A stretch of DNA of 41,543 nucleotides from Comamonadaceae bacterium (GTDB taxonomy: Bacteria; Pseudomonadota; Gammaproteobacteria; Burkholderiales; Burkholderiaceae_C), in NCBI GenBank assembly GCA_947476285.1, contig CANJPU010000050.1:1-41543 (forward strand), written 5' to 3'. Numbering within the stretch: the first letter of the stretch is position 1; each line of letters opens with the position of its first letter. The position numbers were made by a program, and so were the translations under genes. Shown here piece by piece: positions 24,683 through 32,717 of the stretch. The notes below the pieces were generated by a model. That model did no database searches. It was not told the origin of the DNA and saw only the letters and a program-made list of their open reading frames with translations.

Positions 24683-25354
24683 ATGGTAGCCGCATCAAGC
24701 CCGCTTGTACGCATCGCACCCCGCGTGTTGGTAACCGGGTTCGAGCCCTTTGATGGAGAGGCCGTCAACCCCAGTTGGATGAGCGCCCAGGCCTTGCATG
24801 GCCGCGTGATCGCAGGGCACAGGGTCATTGGCGCGTGCCTGCCCACCGCGTTCGCAGCCAGCCTGGCAGTGTTGCGTGAACTGCTGCTGCGCCACAGACC
24901 CGCCCTGGTGCTGTGCACCGGACAGGCGGGCGGCCGCGCCGCCCTGTCACTGGAGCGTGTGGCCATCAATGTGGATGACGCCCGCATTGCCGACAACGCC
25001 GGCGCGCAGCCGGTGGATCTACCGGTAGTGTCGGGCGGACCTGCGGCCTATTTCAGCACCCTGCCGATCAAGGCCATGCAGGCCGCCCTGCAGCGCGCGG
25101 GCATCGCTGCCGAGGTGTCGCAGACGGCCGGCACATTCGTGTGCAACCATGTGTTCTACGGCCTGATGCATGAGCTGGCAGTGCACCGCGAACTACGCAG
25201 CACACGCGGCGGCTTCATACACTTGCCATGGGTCCCGGCGCAGGGCCAGCCTTGCGTGCCGCTTGAGCAGATGGTGCGCGGCCTGCGCCTGGCGATTGGC
25301 TGCGCACTGGTTGCCACCCAGGACATTCGCAAGGAGGCGGGAGCCCTGCACTAG
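24683..25354 (+). CDS. pcp: Pyroglutamyl-peptidase I
   Basis: A 223-aa cysteine peptidase of family C15, which removes N-terminal pyroglutamate. VLVTGFEPFDGEAVNPSW (residues 15-32) is the family opening. The catalytic triad is visible as Glu91 (LSLERVAIN), Cys154 (AGTFVCNHVFYG) and His180 (GGFIHLPW). It is cytoplasmic, with no signal sequence. The 3' end overlaps by 140 bp the end of a convergent hypothetical membrane protein gene. Confidence 0.95.
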   Translation: MVAASSPLVRIAPRVLVTGFEPFDGEAVNPSWMSAQALHGRVIAGHRVIGACLPTAFAASLAVLRELLLRHRPALVLCTGQAGGRAALSLERVAINVDDARIADNAGAQPVDLPVVSGGPAAYFSTLPIKAMQAALQRAGIAAEVSQTAGTFVCNHVFYGLMHELAVHRELRSTRGGFIHLPWVPAQGQPCVPLEQMVRGLRLAIGCALVATQDIRKEAGALH

Positions 25355-26072
25355 CCAGCGCAAACGGGTCAGCCTGCTGGCCTGCTGAAGGGCCAAGCCC
25401 TTTCATGAGCGAGGCTGGCGTCTGCATGCCAAATCGCTTCTCGATCCAATCTTCGATCATCACAACGGTTGCAGTGCCCGCCGTGACGGCGAGGATCATG
25501 CCCTTGGGCATGGCTGCCGCCCAGGGCACGGTTCCTGGACTGAGCCTTGCAAACACAGGTGGCAGCGCAAACGCGGCCGCACCAGAGAGGATGGCGGTCA
25601 GCGCGGCCCTGCGGTAGGGCGGCCCGCTTGCGAAGGCTGGCAGAGCAGGGTCGACAAAGCGCGGTGGGCGTGCTGCATCGATGAGGGGATTGAACGCACC
25701 CGAAACCAATGCGCCCGCCAGCGGGTAAGCGATGGCCGAGCTCATTCGGGTGGCCGCAGCAGCCCCGCCATGAAGGCGCAGCGCCGCCACAGTACCCACG
25801 AATCCGAGCGAGCGCACAAAGAAATCAGCAGCGCGTGCCGCCGGGCTCTCGCCTTCGAACAGGGGATGACGATGGTAGGTAGGGGGATTGAGTACGCCCA
25901 GCCCAGCCCAGCCGCTCAAGGCCATTGCCGTTGGCCAGAACTTGGACTGCAGTCCGAACTTGCAGGCCAGCAAGGTGCCCACAGTCATGGTCGCAATCGT
26001 GTTGCCAACTGAACGAGGCACCTCGGTCGCGATGTTTCTTGCCACCCGCGGCAGTGGACCTGTGTCTGGCAT
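25215..26072 (-). CDS. Orphan membrane protein, family not recognised
   Basis: I cannot assign this 285-aa protein. The ATG at 26072 has AGGAG 5 nt upstream, so the start is well supported; a longer version begins 21 codons earlier. Small-residue-rich hydrophobic segments occur around residues 23-55, 88-105, 112-130, 155-175 and 190-210. The motif NPPTYHRHPLFEGESPAARAADFFVRSLG is split across the loop after the second of these. The last ~60 residues (after LMKGLGPSAGQQ) are Pro/Ala/Ser-rich and lie antisense to the end of pcp, so they may be read-through after loss of the original stop. The upstream region is markedly AT-rich (AAATTATTATTTG), unlike the neighbours, which hints at horizontal acquisition. 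Confidence 0.65.
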   Translation of the reverse strand: MPDTGPLPRVARNIATEVPRSVGNTIATMTVGTLLACKFGLQSKFWPTAMALSGWAGLGVLNPPTYHRHPLFEGESPAARAADFFVRSLGFVGTVAALRLHGGAAAATRMSSAIAYPLAGALVSGAFNPLIDAARPPRFVDPALPAFASGPPYRRAALTAILSGAAAFALPPVFARLSPGTVPWAAAMPKGMILAVTAGTATVVMIEDWIEKRFGMQTPASLMKGLGPSAGQQADPFALASAGLPPPCECPGWQPVRSQSPGAGRAPSAQAARKAGPAPGPMASV

Positions 26073-26214
26073 GAAGTCTCCTAAATTATTATTTGTCGTC
26101 CAAACTGGTGCGTTAAGTTTATATTCAAGCACCATTGGAGTGCAAGCCTACCCAGCTTTGAGGGCATGCCGCCCTGCGCCGACGCCCCATCACCCCAAGC
26201 CCTAAAATGGGTGG

Positions 26215-27066
26215 GTGTCCATTCTCAACGCCGACCTGCATTGCCACTCCGTGGTGTCCGACGGCACTCTCACCCCCGAAGAGCTCGCGGCCCGCGCAGC
26301 CGCCAATGGCGTGCAGCTATGGTCTCTGACCGACCATGACGAAATCTCCGGCCAGCACCGGGCCGCCGCCGCCGCACGCGCGCTGGGCATGCGCTACCTC
26401 ACCGGCACTGAGATCTCAGTCACCTTCGCCGACCAGACCGTCCACATCATCGGGCTGGGCTTTGATGCGGACGACGCTCACATGCGCGAGGGCCTTGCGC
26501 AGACCCGAAGCGGGCGCGACCAGCGCGCGCGCGAGATGGCCGAGCAACTCGATCGCGCCGGCATCCCTGGCGCTTACGAAGGCGCACGGCGCTACGTGGG
26601 CAACCCCGACTTGATATCGCGTACCCACTTCGCGCGCTTCCTGGTGGACGCAGGTGTGTGCCGCGACACCAACGAAGTCTTTCACCGCTATTTGGTCGAA
26701 GGCAAGCCTGGCTATGCGCCGCACAACTGGGCCTCGCTCAAGTCGGCGGTACAGTGGATCACCGGCGCAGGCGGCATGGCCATCATCGCCCACCCTGCCC
26801 GCTACCGCTTCACCGCGAATGAGGAGTTCGCGCTCTTTCACGAATTCAAGGCACACGGCGGCACGGGGGTGGAAGTCGTCACCGGCAGCCACACCGCCGC
26901 CGAATACCTCACCTACGGCGACGCCGCGCGCGAATTCGGCCTGGCCGCTTCGCGTGGCAGCGACTTCCACAGCCCCGGCGAGAGCCACACTGATCTGGGC
27001 CAACTGCCCTTCTTGCCTGGCAGCTTAACGCCGGTGTGGGAACTGGTGGCCGACCGCATCCAGTGA
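26215..27066 (+). CDS. rnm: PHP-domain phosphoesterase, RNase AM (YciV/TrpH) type
   Basis: A 283-aa PHP-domain hydrolase. The four metal-binding motifs are seen: DLHCHSVVSDG (residues 7-17), LTDHDEISG (38-46), MAIIAHPARY with the third His, and SRGSDFHSPGESH near the C-terminus. Family members such as E. coli YciV (Rnm) act as 5'-3' exonucleases on short RNAs and on 3',5'-bisphosphates, and help mature rRNA 5' ends. The start is GTG. It is translationally coupled to the DMT exporter by GTGA, and yciO follows; the pairing of this gene with yciO is also known in E. coli. Confidence 0.88.
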   Translation: MSILNADLHCHSVVSDGTLTPEELAARAAANGVQLWSLTDHDEISGQHRAAAAARALGMRYLTGTEISVTFADQTVHIIGLGFDADDAHMREGLAQTRSGRDQRAREMAEQLDRAGIPGAYEGARRYVGNPDLISRTHFARFLVDAGVCRDTNEVFHRYLVEGKPGYAPHNWASLKSAVQWITGAGGMAIIAHPARYRFTANEEFALFHEFKAHGGTGVEVVTGSHTAAEYLTYGDAAREFGLAASRGSDFHSPGESHTDLGQLPFLPGSLTPVWELVADRIQ

Positions 27067-27956
27067 ACCGGCACGGCAGCGTCCTTTCGGGCATTCTCTT
27101 TGCGATCCTGGCGACCGCGTTCTTTGGCGTGCTGGACACCACCACCAAATACATCAGCACCGCTGTGCCAGCAATGATGGCCTTGTGGTTTCGCTTCCTG
27201 TTCCAGGCAGTCGCCACCGCCGCGTGGGTGCTGCCAAGACGGGGCCGCCTGGCCTGGCGCACCCGGCAGCCTGGGTACCAATTGCTGCGCGGCGCACTGA
27301 TGCTGGGCTGCAGCTTGCTCGCATTCACCAGCCTCAAGTACATGCCGGTGGGCGAATTCACCGCCATCGTCATGGTCGCGCCGCTGGCCATCACCGTGCT
27401 GGCCGCCACCGTGCTGCATGAAAAAGTCTCGGCCCTGCGCTGGCTGCTGGTGACGGGCGGCTTCATCGGCACGCTGATCATCATCCGGCCCGGCGGCGAA
27501 ACATTCACCTGGGCCAGCCTGCTGCCGCTGTGCCTGGTGGGCGGCAGCGCCTGGTTTCAGGTGCTCACTAGCAAGCTCGCCCGCACCGAGAACCCGCTCA
27601 CCGTGCACCTCTACACCGGCTGGACCGGGGCTTTGATCGCCACAGTGGCACTGCCCTTTGTCTGGGTCACGTTGCCCGATCCGCGGCTGTGGCTGCTGCT
27701 GTGCCTGGCTGGCGCGGCAGGCGCCGTCTCCCACTTTCTGCTGATCGTGGCCTACCAGCGGGCACCGGCCTCCACCCTGGTGCCCTACCTCTACGCGCAG
27801 ATCGCCTTTGGCATGCTGGGTGGATGGCTGGTGTTCTCGCATGTGCCGGACGCTTGGGCGTTGGCCGGCATCGCGATGATCGCGGTGTGCGGCGCACTTG
27901 GCGCCTGGCTCACCGTGCGCGAAAGCCGCGTGGTGCCGCAGTCGCCGGAAGTCTAA
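27063..27956 (+). CDS. DMT-superfamily transporter (EamA x2)
   Basis: A 297-aa membrane protein with ten hydrophobic segments arranged as two EamA repeats. The first repeat holds FAILATAFFGVLDTTTKY and FTSLKYMPVGEFTAIVMVAP, the second GAVSHFLLIVAYQRAPASTL and PYLYAQIAFGMLGGWLVF. Members export amino acids, nucleotides or other metabolites; the substrate here is unknown. The start is taken as the GTG that overlaps the upstream TGA (GTGA), a typical coupled start; an earlier in-frame start nine codons upstream lies inside the PHP gene. It sits between rnm and yciO, which are usually closer together. Confidence 0.9.
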   Translation: MNRHGSVLSGILFAILATAFFGVLDTTTKYISTAVPAMMALWFRFLFQAVATAAWVLPRRGRLAWRTRQPGYQLLRGALMLGCSLLAFTSLKYMPVGEFTAIVMVAPLAITVLAATVLHEKVSALRWLLVTGGFIGTLIIIRPGGETFTWASLLPLCLVGGSAWFQVLTSKLARTENPLTVHLYTGWTGALIATVALPFVWVTLPDPRLWLLLCLAGAAGAVSHFLLIVAYQRAPASTLVPYLYAQIAFGMLGGWLVFSHVPDAWALAGIAMIAVCGALGAWLTVRESRVVPQSPEV

Positions 27957-27996
27957 GGCGCAAAATAATCGGGTAGCCTGCGTGGCCCCGCACCAG

Positions 27997-28029
27997 CAGT
28001 TGAACCTCAGTTGAGCATCAGTTGAATCA
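27997..28029. repeat. Three 11-bp tandem repeats at the yciO start
   Basis: CAGTTGAACCT, CAGTTGAGCAT and CAGTTGAATCA follow each other exactly every 11 bp, and the last runs into the ATG of yciO. They occupy the space where the ribosome-binding site should be; no GGAG-like site is visible. A copy-number change would move the upstream context of the start codon. Confidence 0.75.
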
Positions 28030-28664
28030 TGGCCCAGTACTTCGAAGTCCATCCCGACAACCCTCAGCAACGATTGCTCAAGCAAGCCGTGGCTCTGCTT
28101 GAGCGTGGCGGCGTGGTCGCGGTGCCCACCGACTCCAGCTACGCGCTGGCCTGCCACCTGGACGACAAGGCCGCCGCTGATCGGCTGCGGCAGATTCGCG
28201 GCATCGATGACAAGCACCACCTCACACTGCTGTGCCGCGACCTGAGCGAGCTGGCCAACTATGCGCGCGTGGACAACCGGCAGTACCGCCTGCTCAAGCT
28301 CGCCACACCCGGCCCCTACACCTTCATCCTGGAAGCCACGCGCGAAGTACCGCGCCGCGTCAGCCACCCGCAACGCAAGACCATCGGGCTGCGGGTGCCA
28401 GACCATCCCGCGCTGCAGGCCTTGCTGGCCCTGCACGGCGCACCCCTGCTGGCCACCACGCTGATCCCCCCCGGCGACACCGAGCCACTCAACGACGCAC
28501 AACAAATCCGCGAACGCTTCGAACACCAGCTCGCCGGCGTCATCGACGCCGGCCCCTGCGCCTCAGAGCCCACCACAGTGATAGACCTCTCACCCATGGG
28601 CACGGGCGGGCAGGCGGTGCTGATACGGCAAGGGCGCGGGGATGTTGGAGCGTTGGGGCTTTAG
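28029..28664 (+). CDS. yciO: YciO/Sua5-family protein (threonylcarbamoyl-AMP synthase-like)
   Basis: A 211-aa protein of the YrdC/Sua5/YciO family. It opens with FEVHPDNPQQRLLKQAVALL and GGVVAVPTDSSYALAC, where TDS replaces the TDTVYGL of true TsaC. The RNA/nucleotide-binding KHHLTLLCRDLSELANYA and the segment TPGPYTFILEATREVPRR are YciO hallmarks. YciO-type proteins share the fold of threonylcarbamoyl-AMP synthase but have weak or unclear activity in t6A formation. The gene lies after rnm and the DMT exporter; its usual downstream partners M50 protease and trpS lie across an inserted opposite-strand module. It converges with and overlaps the nucleotidyltransferase gene by 4 bp. Confidence 0.88.
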   Translation: MAQYFEVHPDNPQQRLLKQAVALLERGGVVAVPTDSSYALACHLDDKAAADRLRQIRGIDDKHHLTLLCRDLSELANYARVDNRQYRLLKLATPGPYTFILEATREVPRRVSHPQRKTIGLRVPDHPALQALLALHGAPLLATTLIPPGDTEPLNDAQQIRERFEHQLAGVIDAGPCASEPTTVIDLSPMGTGGQAVLIRQGRGDVGALGL

Positions 28665-29455
28665 CGGGGGACTGCTGTTGCCTGCACCGGCAACACGACT
28701 GCGTAGGCCTGGGCAATCCGGCCAACCAGCTCAGTGACAGTGACACCGCCGAGCTGCAGCGCCTTCGGATCAACGCTGGCGTCGGCGGCGACCGCGATCA
28801 GGAACTGGGCCATGTCTTGACCGATCTTGGTGTGGAGTGGGATTCGAGTGGCTGGCGCCAGAAGTTGCGAAAGGCGCAGCACGTCGTTGAGGTGCTTGCG
28901 TATGTCCTTGGCGTCCACTTGATCGCCACGCGCTTTACGCGCGCGCAGCTCCAACCAAGCGACGGCTTTGAGCGGGATCAGGCGATCTTCCCCCACCCAT
29001 GCCAACCCATCGGCTTCGCGGCGGCCCGCCATGACGAATGTGTAATAGACGTCTTCCAGAAGGATCGCGGACAGACTGACAATGGCTTCGTCCAGAGGGA
29101 TAGGGGTGAGCTGGCTGTTCTCGGTCGGCTTCAACCCGTCGGGCGCTCGCGCGAAGAGCTCGATCATCGCGGGGAAGCGCTCGTCTCCAGGCTTGTGAAA
29201 ACGGTAGAAGATCGGCTTGCCGGTCTGACTGGCCTGGCGAATTTCGTAGCGGCCTGCGTTGATGAAGTTCCAGAAGGCCTCTCCGAAGGCTGGCGTCAGT
29301 GCTTCCACATGCAGGACGATGTCCAGGTCCTTGGTGGCGCGAAATGCCAACCCCGCAGCTTCCATCGTCAAAGTCGCCGCAGTCCCACCGATCAGAACGT
29401 ACTGATCGGCGTAAGCCGAGAACCACTCCTTGAAAACCTCCAACCCTCTCACCAT
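28661..29455 (-). CDS. AbiEii-like nucleotidyltransferase (putative toxin)
   Basis: A 264-aa protein with a DNA polymerase-beta-type nucleotidyltransferase core: GGT at residues 23-25, then Asp43 and Asp45 in KDLDIVL, and a third acidic residue probably Glu99 in AMIELF. A later PLKAVAWLELRARKARG...DAKDIRKHL matches the K/D-containing motif of AbiEii/AbiGii (PF08843) proteins. Such enzymes act as toxins of type IV toxin-antitoxin systems, pyrimidylating tRNA in characterised cases, and some protect against phage. It overlaps the upstream winged-helix gene by 7 bp (ATGGTGAG), indicating coupled translation in the order regulator then enzyme. All key acidic residues look intact. The family is inferred from motifs, not a search. 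Confidence 0.75.
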   Translation of the reverse strand: MVRGLEVFKEWFSAYADQYVLIGGTAATLTMEAAGLAFRATKDLDIVLHVEALTPAFGEAFWNFINAGRYEIRQASQTGKPIFYRFHKPGDERFPAMIELFARAPDGLKPTENSQLTPIPLDEAIVSLSAILLEDVYYTFVMAGRREADGLAWVGEDRLIPLKAVAWLELRARKARGDQVDAKDIRKHLNDVLRLSQLLAPATRIPLHTKIGQDMAQFLIAVAADASVDPKALQLGGVTVTELVGRIAQAYAVVLPVQATAVPR

Positions 29456-30441
29456 GGGAGGTGTCCTTTCAGTTGGTCAAGCGCAAGCCCGATTCGATCA
29501 TCGGTGCTGCCCTGCAGGCTGAGCATCAGCGAAAGCGGGTCTACGGTGGGTGAGTTCGGTGTCAGAGCCGGGCTGTAGCTCCAGACCTCCCACTCCTGCG
29601 CACCCGCAATGGGCTCGGGAAGCGGGCGAATGCCCGCGTCTGTGATCGCCTTCCAATCCGTGCTGGTCATCGCATACACCGGCCAAGGTGGCTCGGTCAG
29701 CATCGAATACCGCGCTAGCGCGCTCAAACCGGCCAAGCGACCATGCACCTTTGCGGGCACGCTGTCGCTGGCCATCCACACCGTTTGCCTGACGGGTGTT
29801 CGCAGCATGGGTTTCGCCCTCTCCCAGACCTGTTGTGGTCCGCCCTCCATGTGCAGCAGGCGCGCGCGACCCGCAAGGTGCACGGTGGCAAGTCCGGCAG
29901 AGTTCAACTCTTTGACCACCCGCGACAGCGTCATGGAGGTGTAGCCCAACGCGTTCGCCACTTTGGATGGTTGCCACTCGGGCTCCCAGGGCCGCGCAAG
30001 CAGCGCCGAGATCAACATGGCCTGCGCGGAAGGACTGAGCGCCTGTGCCGCTGCCGCACGCTGGCGGAAGTGTTCCCGTAGATCAAGACCGAGATCTGGA
30101 AGGTATAGCTGGTTACCAGGAACGATGAACGGAACCTTGAGCTCAATCAGGCGCCGCCGTTCGTACGAGGCCAGGGTATCGGTGACATAGACGACCGGCT
30201 GGCCCGCCAGCACCCTGACCTTGGCCAGCCAAGTGCGGACATCACTGAGGGAATGCTTTCGGCCGGCGTGTCCCGCTGCCAGAACGAGAGATTGCCCCAG
30301 CAGTTCCATCTCACTGAACCGAAAGGCATCACGCAGAAAATACGGCAGTTTGTCGGCACGCGCCCACGGCTTGATGCCGGACGTGCCAACACCCAGGACA
30401 TCATGCAGGTAAGCGCGAAGGGCAGCTGCGAAGGCGGGCAC
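29449..30441 (-). CDS. Winged-helix partner of the nucleotidyltransferase (putative antitoxin)
   Basis: A 330-aa protein whose middle (residues ~157-184, PSKVANALGYTSMTLSRVVKEL) is a clear helix-turn-helix with a following wing (GLATVHLAGRARLLHM). The N-terminal ~130 residues contain a region (VYVTDTLASYERRRLIE, VPFIVPGNQLYLPDLGLDLRE) that recalls a nuclease-like or nucleotide-binding fold but has no motif I can name. The C-terminal third ends EWEVWSYSPALTP. It starts with GTG; an in-frame TAG lies 10-12 nt upstream, so no longer form is possible. The GTG lies only 10 nt past a TATATA, so the message may be leaderless. It probably binds the adjacent 14-7-14 palindrome and may be the antitoxin or repressor; AbiEi-type antitoxins have this combination. 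Confidence 0.7.
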   Translation of the reverse strand: MPAFAAALRAYLHDVLGVGTSGIKPWARADKLPYFLRDAFRFSEMELLGQSLVLAAGHAGRKHSLSDVRTWLAKVRVLAGQPVVYVTDTLASYERRRLIELKVPFIVPGNQLYLPDLGLDLREHFRQRAAAAQALSPSAQAMLISALLARPWEPEWQPSKVANALGYTSMTLSRVVKELNSAGLATVHLAGRARLLHMEGGPQQVWERAKPMLRTPVRQTVWMASDSVPAKVHGRLAGLSALARYSMLTEPPWPVYAMTSTDWKAITDAGIRPLPEPIAGAQEWEVWSYSPALTPNSPTVDPLSLMLSLQGSTDDRIGLALDQLKGHLPW

Positions 30442-30451
30442 GGTCGGTCTC

Positions 30452-30457
30452 TATATA
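30452..30457 (-). promoter_or_regulatory. Candidate -10 element of the module
   Basis: TATATA on the minus strand is 10 nt before the GTG start of the winged-helix gene. No consensus -35 is clear. The spacing implies a very short or absent 5' leader. Confidence 0.4.
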
Positions 30458-30465
30458 ACACTGAT

Positions 30466-30500
30466 TTTGCACGATAACATACAACCTGTTATCGTGCAAA
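30466..30500. promoter_or_regulatory. Perfect 14-7-14 inverted repeat, putative operator
   Basis: TTTGCACGATAACA and TGTTATCGTGCAAA are exact reverse complements separated by TACAACC. The site lies immediately upstream of the candidate -10 element of the winged-helix/nucleotidyltransferase module, where an autorepressor would block transcription. It is the longest perfect short-spaced operator-type palindrome found in the window. Confidence 0.75.
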
Positions 30501-30665
30501 TTGAAGTTACTGCGAGCTTGTTGAGCGCTCAAGGCTGCGGGTGACCTTGCCTACTGCCAGCGCGCGATGCAAGCCTTGTGCGGCGACATCACACTGGCGC
30601 AGGCCAGCGCCACTGCTGCACGCCAGCAAAACGGCCTTGCCCCAGGGTCTGACACAATCCACCCC

Positions 30666-31334
30666 GTGGATATCAACAACCTCATTCAAACCGTACTCAT
30701 CTACGCCCTGCCGGTGCTGTTCGCCATCACCATCCATGAGGCCGCTCACGCCTACGTGGCGCGGGCGCTGGGTGACAACACCGCCTACATGATGGGCCGG
30801 GTCACGCTCAATCCGATCAAGCACATTGACGTCTTGGGCACGATCGTGATGCCGCTGCTGCTTTACTTTGCCACGTCTGGTGCTTTCCTGTTCGGCTATG
30901 CCAAGCCGGTGCCGGTGAATTTCAGCCAGCTTCGCCACCCCAAGCGCGACATGGTGTGGGTGGCGCTGGCCGGGCCCGCATCCAATTTTGTTCAAGCCCT
31001 GCTTTGGCTCATCGTCTTGACCGTGCTGGTTGGCTCCGGGCTGACCGAGCGCTTCTTCCTTGAGATGTGCAAGGCCGGCGTGCTGGTCAATCTGGTGATG
31101 TGGGCTTTCAATCTGTTTCCATTGCCCCCACTCGATGGCGGCCGCATTCTGGTGGGGCTGCTGCCCCGGCGTCTGGCCTGGTCTGTGAGCCGTGTGGAGC
31201 CCTGGGGCTTTTTCATCGTGATGGGCCTGGTGATCGCCGGTGTGGTGGGAACCTACTGGCTGCGCCCCCTGATTTCGCTGGGCTTCGCGTCCCTGGATTT
31301 CCTGCTCACACCCCTGAGCGCTTTGTTTCGTTGA
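30666..31334 (+). CDS. Site-2 protease family (M50) metallopeptidase
   Basis: A 222-aa polytopic membrane zinc protease of the M50 group. HEAAH (residues 24-28) is the zinc motif and LPPLDGGRIL contains the third ligand, Asp157; both lie in membrane segments. It cuts transmembrane or membrane-near substrates. There is no PDZ domain, unlike RseP. The GTG at 30666 (VDINNLIQTVL) is chosen because family similarity begins there, although the frame is open 33 codons upstream. trpS follows directly. In many Burkholderiales this gene, as far as I recall, lies directly after yciO; here the nucleotidyltransferase module separates them. Confidence 0.88.
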   Translation: MDINNLIQTVLIYALPVLFAITIHEAAHAYVARALGDNTAYMMGRVTLNPIKHIDVLGTIVMPLLLYFATSGAFLFGYAKPVPVNFSQLRHPKRDMVWVALAGPASNFVQALLWLIVLTVLVGSGLTERFFLEMCKAGVLVNLVMWAFNLFPLPPLDGGRILVGLLPRRLAWSVSRVEPWGFFIVMGLVIAGVVGTYWLRPLISLGFASLDFLLTPLSALFR

Positions 31335-31342
31335 GTTTGTTC

Positions 31343-32641
31343 ATGGCACCGACTTCCCCTGTGCGTTTCCTCACCGGAATCACCACCACCGGCACACCCC
31401 ACCTGGGCAATTATGTGGGCGCAATTCGCCCGGCAGTGCAGGCCAGCCTGCGCAGTGGCACCGACAATTTTTACTTTCTGGCCGACTACCACGCCCTGAT
31501 CAAATGCGACGAGCCGGGGCGGGTTCAGCGCAGCACACAAGAGATTGCCGCCTGCTGGCTGGCAGCGGGGCTGGACCCTGAGCGTGTGTGCTTCTACCGC
31601 CAGTCTGACATTCCAGAAATCACCGAGTTGACCTGGCTGCTCACCTGTGTGACTGGCAAGGGCATGCTCAATCGCGCCCATGCCTACAAGGCCAGCGTCG
31701 ACAAAAACACCGCCGCAGGCCAGGACCCGGACGCCGATGTGTCGGCCGGGCTTTTCATGTATCCGGTGCTGATGGCCGCTGACATCCTGATGTTCAAGTC
31801 GCATCGCATTCCGGTGGGGCGCGATCAGGTGCAGCACATCGAGATGGCGCGCGACATCGCCCAGAGTTTCAATCACCTGTATGGCGAACACTTCGTGCTG
31901 CCTGAGGCACAGATCGATGAGTCGGTGGCCATGCTGCCCGGTCTTGACGGACGCAAGATGAGCAAGAGCTACGACAACGTCATCGCGCTGTTCGCACCGC
32001 CTGCTCAATTGCGCAGGCAGATCGCCGGCATCGTGACCGATTCGCGCGCACCGGGCGAGCCAAAGCAGGTGGAGGGCTCGGCCCTGTTCCAGATTTTCCA
32101 GGCCTTCGCCACGCAAGATGAAACGCAGCAATTGCGTCAGGCCTATGCCGATGGCATTTCCTGGGGCGATGCCAAACAGATGCTGTTCGAGCGCATTGAC
32201 CGCGAGATCGCGCCCATGCGCGAGCGCCACGACGCGCTGATCAACAACCCGGTGGAACTAGAAAAAATCTTGCAGGCAGGCGCTCGCAAATCACGCGAGT
32301 TGGCCACGCCTTTCATGGCCGAGCTGCGCCACGCGGTGGGCCTGCGCAATCTGTCGGCCGTTGCATCAGCCACAGACAAGAAAAGCAAGGCGGCAAAGGG
32401 CGCGCTGCCGGCGTTCAAGCAATTTCGCGAGAGCGATGGCCTGCACTACTTCAAGCTGGTCGATGCCGGCGGAAAACTGCTGGGGCAAAGTGCTGGCTAC
32501 GCATCGCCGCGGGAAGCCGGCGAGGCCATATCCAAATTGCGCCGGTTCGCAAATGCAGAGCTGGCAAAATCACTCGCCATGGCACAGGGAGCGAGTGAGG
32601 CAGAGCTACAGGCCGCTCTGGCAGCGCTGAGAAGCAGTTAA
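31343..32641 (+). CDS. trpS: Tryptophanyl-tRNA synthetase
   Basis: A 432-aa class I aminoacyl-tRNA synthetase charging tRNA(Trp). The HIGH-type motif is HLGN (residues 20-23) and the KMSKS loop is at 205-209 (GRKMSKSYDN). The enzyme core ends near residue 340. A C-terminal extension of about 80-90 residues (FKQFRESDGLHYFKLVDAGG, then GQSAGYASPREAGEAI) resembles the small DUF1508/YegP-type domain and is not in E. coli TrpS; I recall it in other betaproteobacterial TrpS proteins. The start ATG is 9 bp after the M50 gene; the frame is open much further upstream inside that gene. Confidence 0.96.
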   Translation: MAPTSPVRFLTGITTTGTPHLGNYVGAIRPAVQASLRSGTDNFYFLADYHALIKCDEPGRVQRSTQEIAACWLAAGLDPERVCFYRQSDIPEITELTWLLTCVTGKGMLNRAHAYKASVDKNTAAGQDPDADVSAGLFMYPVLMAADILMFKSHRIPVGRDQVQHIEMARDIAQSFNHLYGEHFVLPEAQIDESVAMLPGLDGRKMSKSYDNVIALFAPPAQLRRQIAGIVTDSRAPGEPKQVEGSALFQIFQAFATQDETQQLRQAYADGISWGDAKQMLFERIDREIAPMRERHDALINNPVELEKILQAGARKSRELATPFMAELRHAVGLRNLSAVASATDKKSKAAKGALPAFKQFRESDGLHYFKLVDAGGKLLGQSAGYASPREAGEAISKLRRFANAELAKSLAMAQGASEAELQAALAALRSS

Positions 32642-32717
32642 CTTGTGCCTGACTTGCGCCGGCCGGCCATGTCATGCATAGTTACTAGTTCCAAATAGCG
32701 GTTATCCTTATCAGTCT

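Noticed and set aside
26913..28526. A 537-codon open frame on the minus strand
   Set aside because: It runs opposite the PHP, DMT and yciO genes, which have clear families; its Gln/His/Gly-rich translation has no recognisable motif.
28232..29578. A 448-codon plus-strand frame across the yciO end and the nucleotidyltransferase gene
   Set aside because: Both overlapped genes have intact motifs and proper starts; this frame has none and crosses an unrelated junction.
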